Source: Brevibacillus thermoruber 423 (GTDB taxonomy: Bacteria > Bacillota > Bacilli > Brevibacillales > Brevibacillaceae). From it: a stretch of 64,000 bases of DNA. The position numbers were made by a program, and so were the translations under genes. Below, piece after piece: positions 16,838 to 25,026 of this stretch. The stretch is from assembly GCF_000454065.1 (NCBI RefSeq), contig NZ_KE695649.1, forward strand, positions 556,624 through 620,623, given 5' to 3'. The notes below the pieces were generated by a model. The model did not search any database, had not been told where the DNA came from, and was given only the letters and a program-made list of their open reading frames with translations. Position 1 is the stretch's first letter. Every line of letters begins with the position of its first letter.

Positions 16838-17578
16838 TCACTGCAGGAGCTGCAAAAACTGGCGCGTACGCTCTTCCCGCGGGCGGGTGAAGAGCTGCTC
16901 CGGCGTGCCGTGTTCCACAATCACGCCCTGGTCCATGAAGATCACCTCGTCCGCCACGTCCCGGGCAAACGCCATTTCATGGGTGACGACGACCATCGTC
17001 ATGCCTTCCAGGGCCAGTTCCTTCATTACCTTCAGCACTTCGCCGACGAGCTCCGGGTCGAGGGCGGACGTCGGTTCGTCAAACAGCATCACCTGCGGGT
17101 CCATCGCCAGCGCGCGGGCGATGCCGACGCGCTGCTGCTGGCCACCGGAGAGCTGGGCGGGGTAGTGGTCCAGCTTGTCCGCCAGCCCCACCTTGGTCAG
17201 CAGGGAGACCGCCTTGGCCCTGGCGCTGTCCGGATTTTCCTTCTTGACCGTGACCGGCCCCTCCATCACGTTTTGCAGGGCAGTCATGTGCGGGAACAGG
17301 TTGTAGCTTTGAAACACCATGCCGGTTTGCCTGCGCAGCCGGGCAATCTCCGCCTTGTCCACCCTGCCCCGGGCGGAGAAGTCCAGCTTTACCTCGCCGA
17401 TTTGGACGCTGCCTTCGGTCGGCAGCTCCAGCGCGTTGAGGCAGCGCAGCAGGGTGGTTTTGCCCGAGCCGGACGGCCCGATGATGACGACCACCTTGCC
17501 TTTTTCCACCGTCAGCGAGACCCCTTTTAACACGTGCAGGTCTCCAAAGCGTTTGTGAAGATTCGAAATGACGATCAT
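16838..17578 (-). CDS. tcyC: L-cystine ABC transporter ATPase
   Basis: The 246-residue protein is a polar amino-acid ABC ATPase. It shows Walker [13 protein letters not shown] near residue 34, the Q-loop, signature [16 protein letters not shown], Walker [14 protein letters not shown] and the H-loop VVTHEM. The ATG follows GGGGAG at eight bases. It lies 16 bases after tcyB, completing the order binding protein, permease, ATPase of B. subtilis tcyABC. It would sit on the cytoplasmic face and power cystine import. Specificity is inferred from the binding protein. Confidence 0.9.
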   Translation of the reverse strand: MIVISNLHKRFGDLHVLKGVSLTVEKGKVVVIIGPSGSGKTTLLRCLNALELPTEGSVQIGEVKLDFSARGRVDKAEIARLRRQTGMVFQSYNLFPHMTALQNVMEGPVTVKKENPDSARAKAVSLLTKVGLADKLDHYPAQLSGGQQQRVGIARALAMDPQVMLFDEPTSALDPELVGEVLKVMKELALEGMTMVVVTHEMAFARDVADEVIFMDQGVIVEHGTPEQLFTRPREERTRQFLQLLQ

Positions 17579-17594
17579 CCAACATTCTCCCCTT

Positions 17595-18293
17595 CTAGGC
17601 GACGTAGCGGTCCAGCCTGTTTTCGATCCGGTCCTGGATGAAGGAGAGGACCAGGCAGATCAGCCAGTAGATGAACGCGGCTTCCGAGTAGACCAGCAGC
17701 GGTTCGTAGGTGGTGGCGGTGATCTCCTGCGCCTTGCGGAACATCTCCGGCACCAAAATGGCTGCGGCCAGCGACGTGTCTTTCACCAGGCTGATGTACG
17801 AGTTGGAGAGCGGCGGCACCGAGACGCGGGCGGCCTGCGGCAGGATGACGCGCTGCAGCGCCTGCCGGTAGGTCATCCCCAGCGAATAGGCGGCTTCCCA
17901 CTGTCCCTTGGGGATGGACAGAATCGCGGCCCGCACCACTTCCGATGCGTACGCCCCGACGTTCAGGGAAAAGCCGATCACCGCGGACGGAAACGGGTCG
18001 ATGGTCAGACCCACGCTGGGCAGCCCGAAAAAGATAATGAAGAGCTGCACCAAAAGCGGCGTGCCGCGGATGATGGAGACGTAGGCGCGGGCGACGGCCA
18101 CCAGCGGCTTGCTGCCGGAGATGCGGGCCAGCGCCGTCAGGATGGCGATCACCAGGCCGATGGCAAACGAGATGATGGACAGCGACAGCGTATACGTCAG
18201 CGCTCCTTTCAACAGGGGAAGAAACGAGCTCTGCGCGATCTCGATCCATCTGTTCAGGCGTTCGGGATTGTCGAACAAGCTACTTGGAAACAT
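17595..18293 (-). CDS. tcyB: L-cystine ABC transporter permease
   Basis: The permease has about 232 residues, with five transmembrane segments typical of the HisMQ type. It closely recalls B. subtilis TcyB in blocks such as [38 protein letters not shown] and the end [17 protein letters not shown]. Its ATG at 18293 overlaps the last codons of the decayed tcyA copy, so translation was probably coupled to that gene; TTG and GTG codons slightly upstream are alternatives. No strong ribosome site is seen. The permease would form a homodimer with two TcyC. Confidence 0.88.
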   Translation of the reverse strand: MFPSSLFDNPERLNRWIEIAQSSFLPLLKGALTYTLSLSIISFAIGLVIAILTALARISGSKPLVAVARAYVSIIRGTPLLVQLFIIFFGLPSVGLTIDPFPSAVIGFSLNVGAYASEVVRAAILSIPKGQWEAAYSLGMTYRQALQRVILPQAARVSVPPLSNSYISLVKDTSLAAAILVPEMFRKAQEITATTYEPLLVYSEAAFIYWLICLVLSFIQDRIENRLDRYVA

Positions 18294-18652
18294 CTGCACC
18301 AAACCATTTCTCCGAGATTTTTTGATACGTGCCGTCGTTCATCCTGTCGTCCGGCGCCGTGTGGAACGCGTCCACAAGCTCCCTGCCGCCTTTGCGGAAC
18401 ACGAAGCCGTTCCTGGCGCTGTCCGGATGCTTGACGACGATTGTGATCGGCGTGTCCGGCTTGTGCTTCCGAAAGTCCAAGAGGGACAGGCCGTCGTTGA
18501 TGAGGACGCCCACCCGCCTGGAGACAAGCAGGTCGATCGCCGGTTGAAGCTGACACCCCTTCCACATCAAAGCCGGTCAGCTTGCCCGACAGGTCGTGGA
18601 ACATAAAAGGGGATACACACAAAAGCAGGGGGAGATGAGTGCGGAAAACCAT
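18280..18652 (-). pseudogene. Decayed duplicate of tcyA (cystine-binding protein)
   Basis: Two pieces of a binding protein remain. The first reads SPFMFHDLSGKLTGFDVE, equivalent to APFTFHDQSGKLTGYDVD of the intact tcyA next door. After a frame change the second reads PAIDLLVSRRVGVLINDGLS through [13 protein letters not shown] to a stop, equivalent to the C-terminal third of TcyA. The signal peptide with lipobox and about 110 central residues are missing. It retains its own promoter, a near copy of the tcyA promoter, and lies in the ancestral position directly in front of tcyB. It cannot encode a working lipoprotein, though its transcript still leads into tcyBC. Confidence 0.85.
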
Positions 18653-18708
18653 CGTGTTTTCGTGAAAAATCCCCCTGAAGCGATGTGACGGGTTGCGATG
18701 TTGAGACC

Positions 18709-18737
18709 ATACTAAAAGGGTTTGGCCGTTTTGTCAA
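18709..18737 (-). promoter_or_regulatory. Sigma-A promoter of the decayed tcyA copy and tcyBC
   Basis: On the minus strand TTGACA, a 17-base spacer and TAGTAT form an excellent promoter. The spacer (AAACGGCCAAACCCTTT) is a near copy of the one in front of the intact tcyA. Confidence 0.85.
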
Positions 18738-18872
18738 CGTGCCGGATTCCGCTCCGTCGCAAACGGGATGGAGGCCGGTAAAGCCTCGCCGTTTCTTGGG
18801 TGTAAGAAGAAAAGTGGCCGACCTCCGTCCGACCGGAATCAGAGGCCGCGCCACTTGGCAGAGGCAACCGGG

Positions 18873-19700
18873 TTATTGGCTGATGTCTTCGCCAAACCAT
18901 TTTTGGGAAATCTGCTTCAGCGTACCGTCCTGCTTCATGCTCTCCAGCACCTTGTCGATCTCCTGCACCAATTCGTCGCTGCCTTTGCGGAACATGAAGG
19001 CGCACGGGACACCTTCCTTTTTCACCTTGACGATCTTGATCGGGGTGTTCGGCTTCTGTTTCAGGAAGTCGAGGACGGACAGGTTGTCGTTGATCACGAC
19101 GTCGACGCGCTTGGTGGCGATCAGGTCGATGGCGTTGTTGAAATTGTCGACGGCGACGATTTCGGCGCCCAGTTCACGCGCCATGTCGGCGTAGTTGCTG
19201 GTCATCGACTGGCCGGCTTTCAAGCCTTTGATGTCTGGAAAGTCCTTGACCGTTTTATTGTCCTTGTGCGTCACCAGCACGGCCCGGGAAACGGAGTACG
19301 GCTTGGAAAAATCGTATTTTTCCTGGCGCTCCTTCTTGATGCCCACCTGGTTGGCGATCACGTCAAAGCGCTTGGCGTCGAGGCCGGCGAACATGGCGTC
19401 CCACTGCGTCTCCTGGAAGACCGGCTCCACGCCGAGCCGTTTGGCCACTTCGGTGATGACGTCCACGTCGTAGCCGGTCAGTTTCCCCGATTGATCGTGG
19501 AACGTAAACGGGGCATAGGTGCCTTCCGTGCCGATGACCAGTTTGCCTTCCGCCTTTACTTTCTCCAGCAGGTTTTGCGGGGCGGCCTGGCCGGCGGAAG
19601 AACCGGATTGTTCAGGCTGGGCGGGCGTTGTGGAAGTGCCGCAGCCGGTAATTCCGAGTAACAAACTAGAAATTAATGCTGCACAAACCCATTTTTTCAT
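18873..19700 (-). CDS. tcyA: L-cystine-binding lipoprotein
   Basis: The product has 275 residues with a lipoprotein signal ending LGITGC (Cys 20), then a family 3 solute-binding domain. It recalls B. subtilis TcyA strongly in KLVIGTEGTYAPFTFHD, LTGYDVDVITEVAKRLG, QWDAMFAGLDAKRFDVIANQ and the end ISQKWFGEDISQ. It would capture cystine outside the membrane and pass it to TcyBC. GGGGG precedes the ATG. It has its own sigma-A promoter 40 bases upstream. It is separated from tcyB by a second, decayed binding-protein copy with a near-identical promoter, pointing to a tandem duplication. Confidence 0.92.
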   Translation of the reverse strand: MKKWVCAALISSLLLGITGCGTSTTPAQPEQSGSSAGQAAPQNLLEKVKAEGKLVIGTEGTYAPFTFHDQSGKLTGYDVDVITEVAKRLGVEPVFQETQWDAMFAGLDAKRFDVIANQVGIKKERQEKYDFSKPYSVSRAVLVTHKDNKTVKDFPDIKGLKAGQSMTSNYADMARELGAEIVAVDNFNNAIDLIATKRVDVVINDNLSVLDFLKQKPNTPIKIVKVKKEGVPCAFMFRKGSDELVQEIDKVLESMKQDGTLKQISQKWFGEDISQ

Positions 19701-19739
19701 CGAGAAACCCCCACTAAGTTGATATGAATTTCATGGTTC

Positions 19740-19768
19740 ATACTAAAAGGCTTTGCCCGATTTGTCAA
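19740..19768 (-). promoter_or_regulatory. tcyA: Sigma-A promoter of tcyA
   Basis: On the minus strand TTGACA, a 17-base spacer and TAGTAT precede tcyA. Both hexamers and most of the spacer match the promoter at 18709-18737, evidence of duplication. Confidence 0.88.
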
Positions 19769-19885
19769 TGACCAGAAACATCCGGCCTCCCTTCTCTTTT
19801 TTTAGGATAACCAAAAGGCATGAAGGGTGATGGCTGCGCGACCACAATGGCTCGGCCAGGCGCCGCCCGGCTGTGAAGTTCGTGG

Positions 19886-19914
19886 TTGAGTCTGCACACG
19901 AAGAGGCGTACAAT
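19886..19914 (+). promoter_or_regulatory. Promoter of the 20042 gene
   Basis: TTGAGT and TACAAT are separated by 17 bases. Transcription would start near 19921 and give a 120-base structured leader. Confidence 0.65.
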
Positions 19915-19923
19915 AGGAACGAA

Positions 19924-20021
19924 GCCCCCCTTTCCCGGAAAGCGGGGGCTGCTTCTTCTGGGATCATCGCATCATCGAAAAACGGACCTCCGGCGGAGCT
20001 CGTGGCGATGTGGCGCCGGAG
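19924..20021 (+). promoter_or_regulatory. Structured leader with two hairpins
   Basis: AGCCCCC (19924) pairs with GGGGGCT, and CTCCGGCG (19988-19995) pairs perfectly with CGCCGGAG (20014-20021). The second hairpin ends seven bases before the AAGGAG ribosome site of the next gene. Neither has a T-run. They may influence translation; no known riboswitch class is recognised. Confidence 0.35.
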
Positions 20022-20041
20022 AGAAAAAAGGAGATTTCACG

Positions 20042-20443
20042 ATGCTGAACGACTGGCGCATGTATACGGACGAAACCGGTACGGAGCAAAACCACACGGC
20101 CTGGCACGAGGTGCTGAAGGCGATCGCCCAACTGGACGGAACGACCCGGACGCTGGTGCACGCCGCGTACGGCGACCACGTGGATCTGGTGGTGGCCGGC
20201 GGGAATCAGGGACTCGTCCTGGTGCAGTGGAAAGAACACGAGCCGGTCGAGCGCCATTACGTGCTGGCGCAGGACAAGCCGCCGGCCGTCATGACGACAC
20301 TGACGATCGAGGGCAGCGAGGTGGCTTTTCCCGCCGCCTGGTGCGTACCGCTGGAACAGGCGATTCCCGTCTGCGGCGACATTTTGCGCACCTGCGAAAA
20401 AGGGGAACCGAACGGCCTCTCCTGGCAGCCGGTGGAGATGTAG
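20042..20443 (+). CDS. Hypothetical cytoplasmic protein
   Basis: This 133-residue soluble protein starts MLNDWRMYTDETGTEQ. It contains TLVHAAYGDHVDLVVAGG, GLVLVQWKEHE and a C-terminal ISWQPVEM-like end (LSWQPVEM). The alternating strands and Trp-containing turns vaguely recall Imm1-type immunity proteins, but no toxin gene is near and I do not assign it. AAGGAG lies eight bases before the ATG. It has its own promoter and leader, and the AEC transporter gene follows 31 bases after its stop, so the two may form an operon. Confidence 0.6.
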   Translation: MLNDWRMYTDETGTEQNHTAWHEVLKAIAQLDGTTRTLVHAAYGDHVDLVVAGGNQGLVLVQWKEHEPVERHYVLAQDKPPAVMTTLTIEGSEVAFPAAWCVPLEQAIPVCGDILRTCEKGEPNGLSWQPVEM

Positions 20444-20474
20444 AACCGGGAAGAGGCACCGGAGGTCGTCGAAG

Positions 20475-21413
20475 ATGGAAATGAACACGCTCATCCAATC
20501 GATCCTGGTGATGGCGGCGATCATCGGCATCGGTGCGGTGATCGGCTGCCGACAGCCGCTCGCGGCCGATTCCCGCCAGATCCTGATCACGATCATCGTC
20601 AATGTGGCGATGCCCTGCATCATTTTGGACGGGGTATTTCAAACGCCGATTGACGACCGCCTCATGCTGCAAATTTTTGCAATATTCGCTGTTTCCGTAC
20701 TATTGAATTGTCTCGGCATTCTGATCGGCTGGCTGGGGGCGCGGACGCTGCCGCTGTCTGCCAAAAAGCGGCGCGAACTGGCTATTCTCTCCGGCTTGGG
20801 CAATACTGGATTTATCGGCCTTCCGCTGTGCGCCGCCCTGTTCGGGCCGAAAGGGGCGGTGCTCGCCGCCGTCTTTGACGCCGGGCTTGATTTTGTCATG
20901 TGGACCGTGGCGGTGATGATGCTGCAGGAGAAAGGGGCCTTCTCGCTGAAGGGACTGAAAGCGATGGTCAACATTCCGATGATCGCCATCGTCGCCGGTC
21001 TCGGCTTCGCGATGTCCGGCCTGACGCCGCCGGAACCGGTGAAGCAGTTGGCCGCCGCGCTGGCCCGGCTGGCTTCGCCGCTGGCGATGCTGTACATCGG
21101 CATGCTGCTGCCGCTCCTCTTGCGCAGCAAGCCGCAGGTGTCCCTACCGCTGTTGGGCGTGCCGATCACGTTCAAGCTGTTTGTGTTTCCGCTCTCGGCG
21201 GCGCTGCTGTTGTCCGTGCTGCATGTGGACGCGGAGATTACCCGCGTCGCGGTCGTTCAGGTGGCCATGCCGACGGTGGCGATGGCGTCCATCCTGTTCG
21301 CCCGGTACGCGGCCGATGAGGAGATGGGCGCAATGACGACGGTCTTTTCCACGCTGCTCGCGCTCTTGACGATTCCCGCCGTGCTGATGGTGGGCAGTTT
21401 GTTGATCCGCTGA
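20475..21413 (+). CDS. AEC-family (auxin efflux carrier-like) transporter
   Basis: The 312-residue product has about ten transmembrane helices in two inverted five-helix halves, as in AEC and bile-acid-sodium-symporter-like carriers. Family-like blocks include VNVAMPCIILDGVFQTP, LSGLGNTGFIGLPLC and VVQVAMPTVAMASILFARYA, the last carrying the crossover helix proline. Bacterial members export or import malonate, malate or other organic acids. GGAGG lies nine bases before the ATG. It probably shares a transcript with the preceding hypothetical gene. The substrate is unknown. Confidence 0.88.
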   Translation: MEMNTLIQSILVMAAIIGIGAVIGCRQPLAADSRQILITIIVNVAMPCIILDGVFQTPIDDRLMLQIFAIFAVSVLLNCLGILIGWLGARTLPLSAKKRRELAILSGLGNTGFIGLPLCAALFGPKGAVLAAVFDAGLDFVMWTVAVMMLQEKGAFSLKGLKAMVNIPMIAIVAGLGFAMSGLTPPEPVKQLAAALARLASPLAMLYIGMLLPLLLRSKPQVSLPLLGVPITFKLFVFPLSAALLLSVLHVDAEITRVAVVQVAMPTVAMASILFARYAADEEMGAMTTVFSTLLALLTIPAVLMVGSLLIR

Positions 21414-21517
21414 CCGCGGTCGGATCGGTTTTGGCTTATCATGAAACATTACCCATCTCCATGCAGTCATACAAGGTGAACAGCAATACAGGATGTAACA
21501 GATTGGAGGAATTGCGC

Positions 21518-22306
21518 ATGAAATGGAAGAAGGCTGTGGCCTGCGCCGTCGGGCTGCAACTGCTCCTCGCCATTCCGGCCGGGGCTGCCGTGAACGCCAA
21601 GATCACGGTGAACGGGCACGCCGCGCAGTGGAAGCACGAGGCCATTACCGTGAACCAGCGGACCTACACGGCCGCGGAGGATGTGAGCGGGATTCTGCAA
21701 GCCGCCTGGCAGGTGGAGGGCGATACAGGGGTGCTGACGCTGCCGTCGAACAGGACACTTGCTTTCAAACTGCACACCGACGAAGCGGCCGTCGACGGGA
21801 AGTGGACCACGATCGAGCACGGAGCCCGGCAGTACAACGGCACCGTCTATCTGCCGCTCCGCTGGGTGATCGAACAGGCAGGGCTTTCGATCCGTTGGAA
21901 CCCAAGCACGAAGGAGGTGGATATCGTGAAGCCGAAAGGAGACGATGATGCGTTCAAGGTGCTCGAGAACGCGCTTTTGAGCGCAGAGGAAAAAGCGTTT
22001 GTCCAGAAGGTGAAGGAGCAGCGGGGCGTACACAAGCTGGGCAGCCTGTACGTGATCGCCCTCGGCCAGGCGCCCAATCCCGGTTACGGATTGAAGGTGA
22101 CCGGTACGGAGTGGAGCCTGGAACAGCTCAAGGTGTACGTCAAGCAGACCAAGCCGGACCCGGGCAGGATCTACGCCCAGGTGATCACCTACCCGTATCT
22201 GATCGCCCGGGCGAAACTGCCGCCGAACACAACCGTCCAGTTTTACGATGCCGATACGAAACAGCCGCTGTTTCAACAGCAGATGAACAGCCAGCCGGGC
22301 CGATGA
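21518..22306 (+). CDS. Secreted protein with copper-amine-oxidase N-like and PrcB-like domains
   Basis: The 262-residue product has a Sec signal peptide (residues 1-24, cleavage after AGA). Residues 25-135 resemble the copper amine oxidase N-terminal stalk fold common in Paenibacillales envelope proteins (ITVNG..., NGTVYLPLRWVIEQAGL, IRWNPSTKEVDIV). The C-terminal part (residues 165-255) resembles the protease-complex subunit PrcB fold: LYVIALGQAPNPGYGLKVTG and YAQVITYPYLIARAKLP. It is probably extracellular. GGAGG is eight bases before the ATG. The gene is monocistronic with a terminator overlapping its stop. The function is unknown; PrcB-like domains partner trypsin-like proteases in other bacteria. 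Confidence 0.78.
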   Translation: MKWKKAVACAVGLQLLLAIPAGAAVNAKITVNGHAAQWKHEAITVNQRTYTAAEDVSGILQAAWQVEGDTGVLTLPSNRTLAFKLHTDEAAVDGKWTTIEHGARQYNGTVYLPLRWVIEQAGLSIRWNPSTKEVDIVKPKGDDDAFKVLENALLSAEEKAFVQKVKEQRGVHKLGSLYVIALGQAPNPGYGLKVTGTEWSLEQLKVYVKQTKPDPGRIYAQVITYPYLIARAKLPPNTTVQFYDADTKQPLFQQQMNSQPGR

Positions 22307-22320
22307 GGGCCTGGCTTTTT
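22293..22320 (+). terminator. Intrinsic terminator after the CuAO-N/PrcB gene
   Basis: AGCCGGGCC and GGGCCTGGCT pair around a short loop with a five-T run. The stem spans the stop codon. Confidence 0.8.
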
Positions 22321-22402
22321 GTTGCCTTTCCCACCCGGATGCTGTAGAGTAAATAGATAGAAAAGTTTGGTACGATCATCCTGGGGAAGGAGGTGCAGGT
22401 AC

Positions 22403-22540
22403 GTGTTTGGGGCCGTTCAAGCGTGGTTTGTGGTAGAAGTTACCAGCATGACGCATGAGGGAATCCGCCAAGGGGGTAGTCTGCCCTTTTTTGGTCATAC
22501 AATTGTGCGGAATCAACCAAGGAGTACCATGCATCGATAA
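22403..22540 (+). CDS. Upstream ORF (45-residue leader peptide) of the ABC-F gene
   Basis: A GTG start follows a perfect AAGGAGGTG site by seven bases. The 45-codon frame reads MFGAVQAWFVVEVTSMTHEG and ends STMHR. An extended -10 (TTGGTACGAT, 22367-22376) lies just upstream. The frame ends 28 bases before an intrinsic terminator that itself precedes the ABC-F gene. Codons 35-37 encode an RNA segment able to pair with the 5' arm of that terminator. This is the layout of ribosome-stalling leader peptides that control ABC-F resistance genes. The peptide matches nothing I recognise and its expression is predicted only. Confidence 0.55.
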   Translation: MFGAVQAWFVVEVTSMTHEGIRQGGSLPFFGHTIVRNQPRSTMHR

Positions 22541-22596
22541 CCCATCGACTGTCCGATTGCGCGACGATGCCGCAGGTGTAGGCCTGCGGCTTTTTT
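22506..22596 (+). promoter_or_regulatory. Predicted attenuator of the ABC-F gene (terminator and antiterminator)
   Basis: The terminator stem GCCGCAGG (22569-22576) with CCTGCGGC (22583-22590) is followed by six T. An alternative pairing joins TGCGGAATC (22506-22514) to GATGCCGCA (22566-22574), nine positions with one mismatch, and would destroy the terminator. The 5' antiterminator segment lies inside the upstream ORF. A ribosome stalled early in that ORF would leave it free to pair and allow read-through; normal translation would cover it and favour termination. Confidence 0.6.
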
Positions 22597-22735
22597 GCGT
22601 CCAAAAAAGGCCGCCGGCGAGTGTGCTGCCCGGAGCAGGAGGCGTTTCCAACGTTTCCTGGGCGGGAGCGGGCCCGCTTGGCCGGACCTGTCTGTCGGGC
22701 AGGGCGGTGGCACAACCCCAAGGAGGCGTTTTTCC

Positions 22736-24709
22736 ATGATCATCATCGCGACCCAACACGTGCAAAAGTCGTACGGAGCGGACCCCGTTCTGCGGGATGT
22801 CACGCTGGAGATCAAGGCGGGCGAGCGGGTCGGCATCGTCGGACCGAACGGCGCGGGCAAAACCACGCTGTTCAAGCTGCTGGCCGGCCTGGAGCAGCCC
22901 GACGCGGGAGAGGTGTTCCGGGCGAAGGGCATCCGCTGGGCCTACCTGCCGCAGACGCCGCATTACCCGCCGGAATGGACGGCGCGGGACGTGATCGCCA
23001 GCGCCTTTGGCGACGTCCTGGCGATACAGGAAGAGATGCGTTTACTGGAGCGGGAGATGAGCCGCGTCGGTGAAGCGGACCGAGAGCTGGAGCGGCTGAT
23101 CGGGCGCTACCAGACGCTGCAGTCCGAGTTTGAGCTGCTGGACGGCTATCAGTGGGAAGCCCGCATGGCACAGGTGACGGACGGCCTGGGTCTCTCCGAG
23201 GGATTTCTGTCCACGCCCTTTGCGCGGTTGAGCGGAGGGGAGCAGACCAAGACGGGGCTGGCCAAACTGCTCTGCCAGCAGAGCGACGTTCTTCTCCTGG
23301 ATGAGCCGACCAACCATCTCGACCTGGAGGCGATGGAGTGGCTGGAGGGGTTTTTGCGCGACTATCCGGGAACGGTGCTGATGATCTCGCACGACCGCTG
23401 CTTTCTGGACGCGGTGGTCAGTTCCATCTACCACCTCGACGGAGGCGTGGCGGAACACTACACCGGCAACTACAGCACCTTCGTCAAAGAGCGGGAGGAG
23501 CGGCTGCTGCGCCAGTTTGCCGAGTACCAGGAGCAGCAGAAAAAGATCAAAAAGATGCAGGAAGCGATCAAACGGCTGAAGGAGTGGGGCAACCGCTCCA
23601 ATCCGCCCAACGAGGCGTTTCACCGCCGGGCGAAAAGCATGGAAAAGGCGCTGGACCGGCTGGAGCGGATCGAACGGCCCCGTCTGGAAGCGGAGCGGAT
23701 GGGCCTGGCGTTTCACAAGGCGGAGCGGAGCGGCGAAGAGGTGCTGGTCGCGGAGGGCGTGAGCAAGTCGTTCGGGGAGAAGCGGCTGTTTGACGGCGCC
23801 TCCCTTCTGCTGCGCTACGGCGAGCGAAAAGCGCTCCTCGGCCCTAACGGCTGCGGCAAGTCGACGTGGATTAAGATGATGGTGGGTGAGCTTCCGCCCG
23901 ACGCGGGAACGGTGCGGATCGGAAGCAGTGTCAAGCTCGGCTATCTCTCCCAGCGGGCGCTGGAGGGGGACCAGGAGCGGCGGGTGATCGACGTGTTTCG
24001 GGAGACGGCGGCCGTCTCCGAGGCGGAAGCGCGTCACCGGCTGGCCAAGTTTTTGTTTTACGGCGAACAGGTGTTCAAGCGGATCGGCCAGTTGAGCGGC
24101 GGGGAGCGGATGCGCCTGCGGCTGGCGCAGTTGATGCACCAGGACGTCAACCTGCTGGTGCTGGACGAGCCGACCAACCACCTGGACATTGAGGCGCGCG
24201 AAACGCTGGAGGAGGCGCTGGCCGGCTTTCAGGGATCGCTGCTCATCGTCTCCCACGACCGGTACTTTTTGCAAAAGATGGTGGACGGCGTCTACTGGGT
24301 GGAAAACGGCCGGCTGGTCCACGACGAGGGAACCTTTGAAGAGGCGCGGGAAAAACGAAGACAGCGGCACAGCGGGGCTGGCAGCCGGACGGCGGAGAAC
24401 ACGCGGAAAGCGGGGGAGCCGCTGCAAAGTGAAAAGCGGCCGCATGCCGAAACAATGCCGCACACGATGAAACCGGCCGGTTCCGGTCCGGATGCGGCCA
24501 GCTCCCGCAAGCGGTCCAACCCGTACAAGCTGGCGGAACTGGAGCGGGCAATCGCCGAGCGGGAAGCCCGGCGGGATGAGATGATGGCCCTGCTGTCCGG
24601 CGGCGAGACGGACTACCGGAAACTGATCGGCTGGCAGCAGGAGCTGGAGCGGTTGACGGAGGAGATCGACGCCCTGTACCGCGAGTGGATGGAGCGGCAG
24701 GAGAGCTAG
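22736..24709 (+). CDS. ABC-F family ATPase (possible ribosome-protection protein)
   Basis: The 657-residue product has two ABC domains and no membrane segment. Walker A motifs are GPNGAGKTT and GPNGCGKST, signatures LSGGEQTK and LSGGERMR, and both Walker B read LDEPTNHLD, the ABC-F hallmark. The interdomain linker (about residues 240-330: RLKEWGNRSNPPNEAFHRRA) is charged and helical and would reach the ribosomal P/E sites. A C-terminal coiled coil follows a variable stretch (residues 545-657). ABC-F proteins either tune translation or displace ribosome-targeting antibiotics. AAGGAGG precedes the ATG. The attenuator upstream favours an inducible resistance role, which is inferred. Confidence 0.88.
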   Translation: MIIIATQHVQKSYGADPVLRDVTLEIKAGERVGIVGPNGAGKTTLFKLLAGLEQPDAGEVFRAKGIRWAYLPQTPHYPPEWTARDVIASAFGDVLAIQEEMRLLEREMSRVGEADRELERLIGRYQTLQSEFELLDGYQWEARMAQVTDGLGLSEGFLSTPFARLSGGEQTKTGLAKLLCQQSDVLLLDEPTNHLDLEAMEWLEGFLRDYPGTVLMISHDRCFLDAVVSSIYHLDGGVAEHYTGNYSTFVKEREERLLRQFAEYQEQQKKIKKMQEAIKRLKEWGNRSNPPNEAFHRRAKSMEKALDRLERIERPRLEAERMGLAFHKAERSGEEVLVAEGVSKSFGEKRLFDGASLLLRYGERKALLGPNGCGKSTWIKMMVGELPPDAGTVRIGSSVKLGYLSQRALEGDQERRVIDVFRETAAVSEAEARHRLAKFLFYGEQVFKRIGQLSGGERMRLRLAQLMHQDVNLLVLDEPTNHLDIEARETLEEALAGFQGSLLIVSHDRYFLQKMVDGVYWVENGRLVHDEGTFEEAREKRRQRHSGAGSRTAENTRKAGEPLQSEKRPHAETMPHTMKPAGSGPDAASSRKRSNPYKLAELERAIAEREARRDEMMALLSGGETDYRKLIGWQQELERLTEEIDALYREWMERQES

Positions 24710-24797
24710 CCGGGAGAGCAGGCAGGAGAAAAGGTGTCCCCCTTGACGGGGCGCAACGGTATAAGTTACCATTATATCGACAATTGATATATTTTGG

Positions 24798-24880
24798 AAA
24801 AAGGCAAACCTATTGAAAAGTAGGGACGCAAAGCTAAGGGCCTAAGGTAACTTCGTTTACTATGGCAGCCGGTTGCCAAT
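24798..24880 (+). promoter_or_regulatory. Cyclic di-GMP riboswitch, GEMM-I class
   Basis: The segment has the GEMM-I layout: GGCAAACC, a P2 hairpin capped by a GAAA tetraloop (CCTATTGAAAAGTAGG), the conserved GGACGCAAAG, GGGCCTAAGG, then a second hairpin with the ATGGCAGCCGG tetraloop receptor, and closing TTGCC that pairs with the opening GGCAA to form P1. It stands 150 bases upstream of a chemoreceptor gene and is followed ten bases later by an intrinsic terminator, the expression platform. Terminator competition suggests an off-switch, but the direction is inferred. Confidence 0.9.
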
Positions 24881-24890
24881 CTGTTTTTTT

Positions 24891-24926
24891 AAGCCTTCTT
24901 GCCCTTTTAGCAGGAAGGCTTTTTTG
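24891..24926 (+). terminator. Riboswitch-controlled terminator
   Basis: AAGCCTTCTTGC pairs with GCAGGAAGGCTT around a short loop and is followed by TTTTTG and a second T-run. It lies directly after the GEMM-I aptamer and before the chemoreceptor. Confidence 0.85.
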
Positions 24927-25026
24927 TTTTTTGGCAGAAAAAGGGGGTGAGGCCCGAATTTGGCAGGGATTGACGAGAGGCAAGGATGAGTGGCAACCGT
25001 AATCATGAAATCTGGAGGTCTCAAAA

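Noticed and set aside
18738..18872. Possible terminator between intact tcyA and the second promoter
   Set aside because: GGCCTC can pair imperfectly with GAGGTCGGCC, but the stem is interrupted and the T-run is poor; read-through cannot be excluded.
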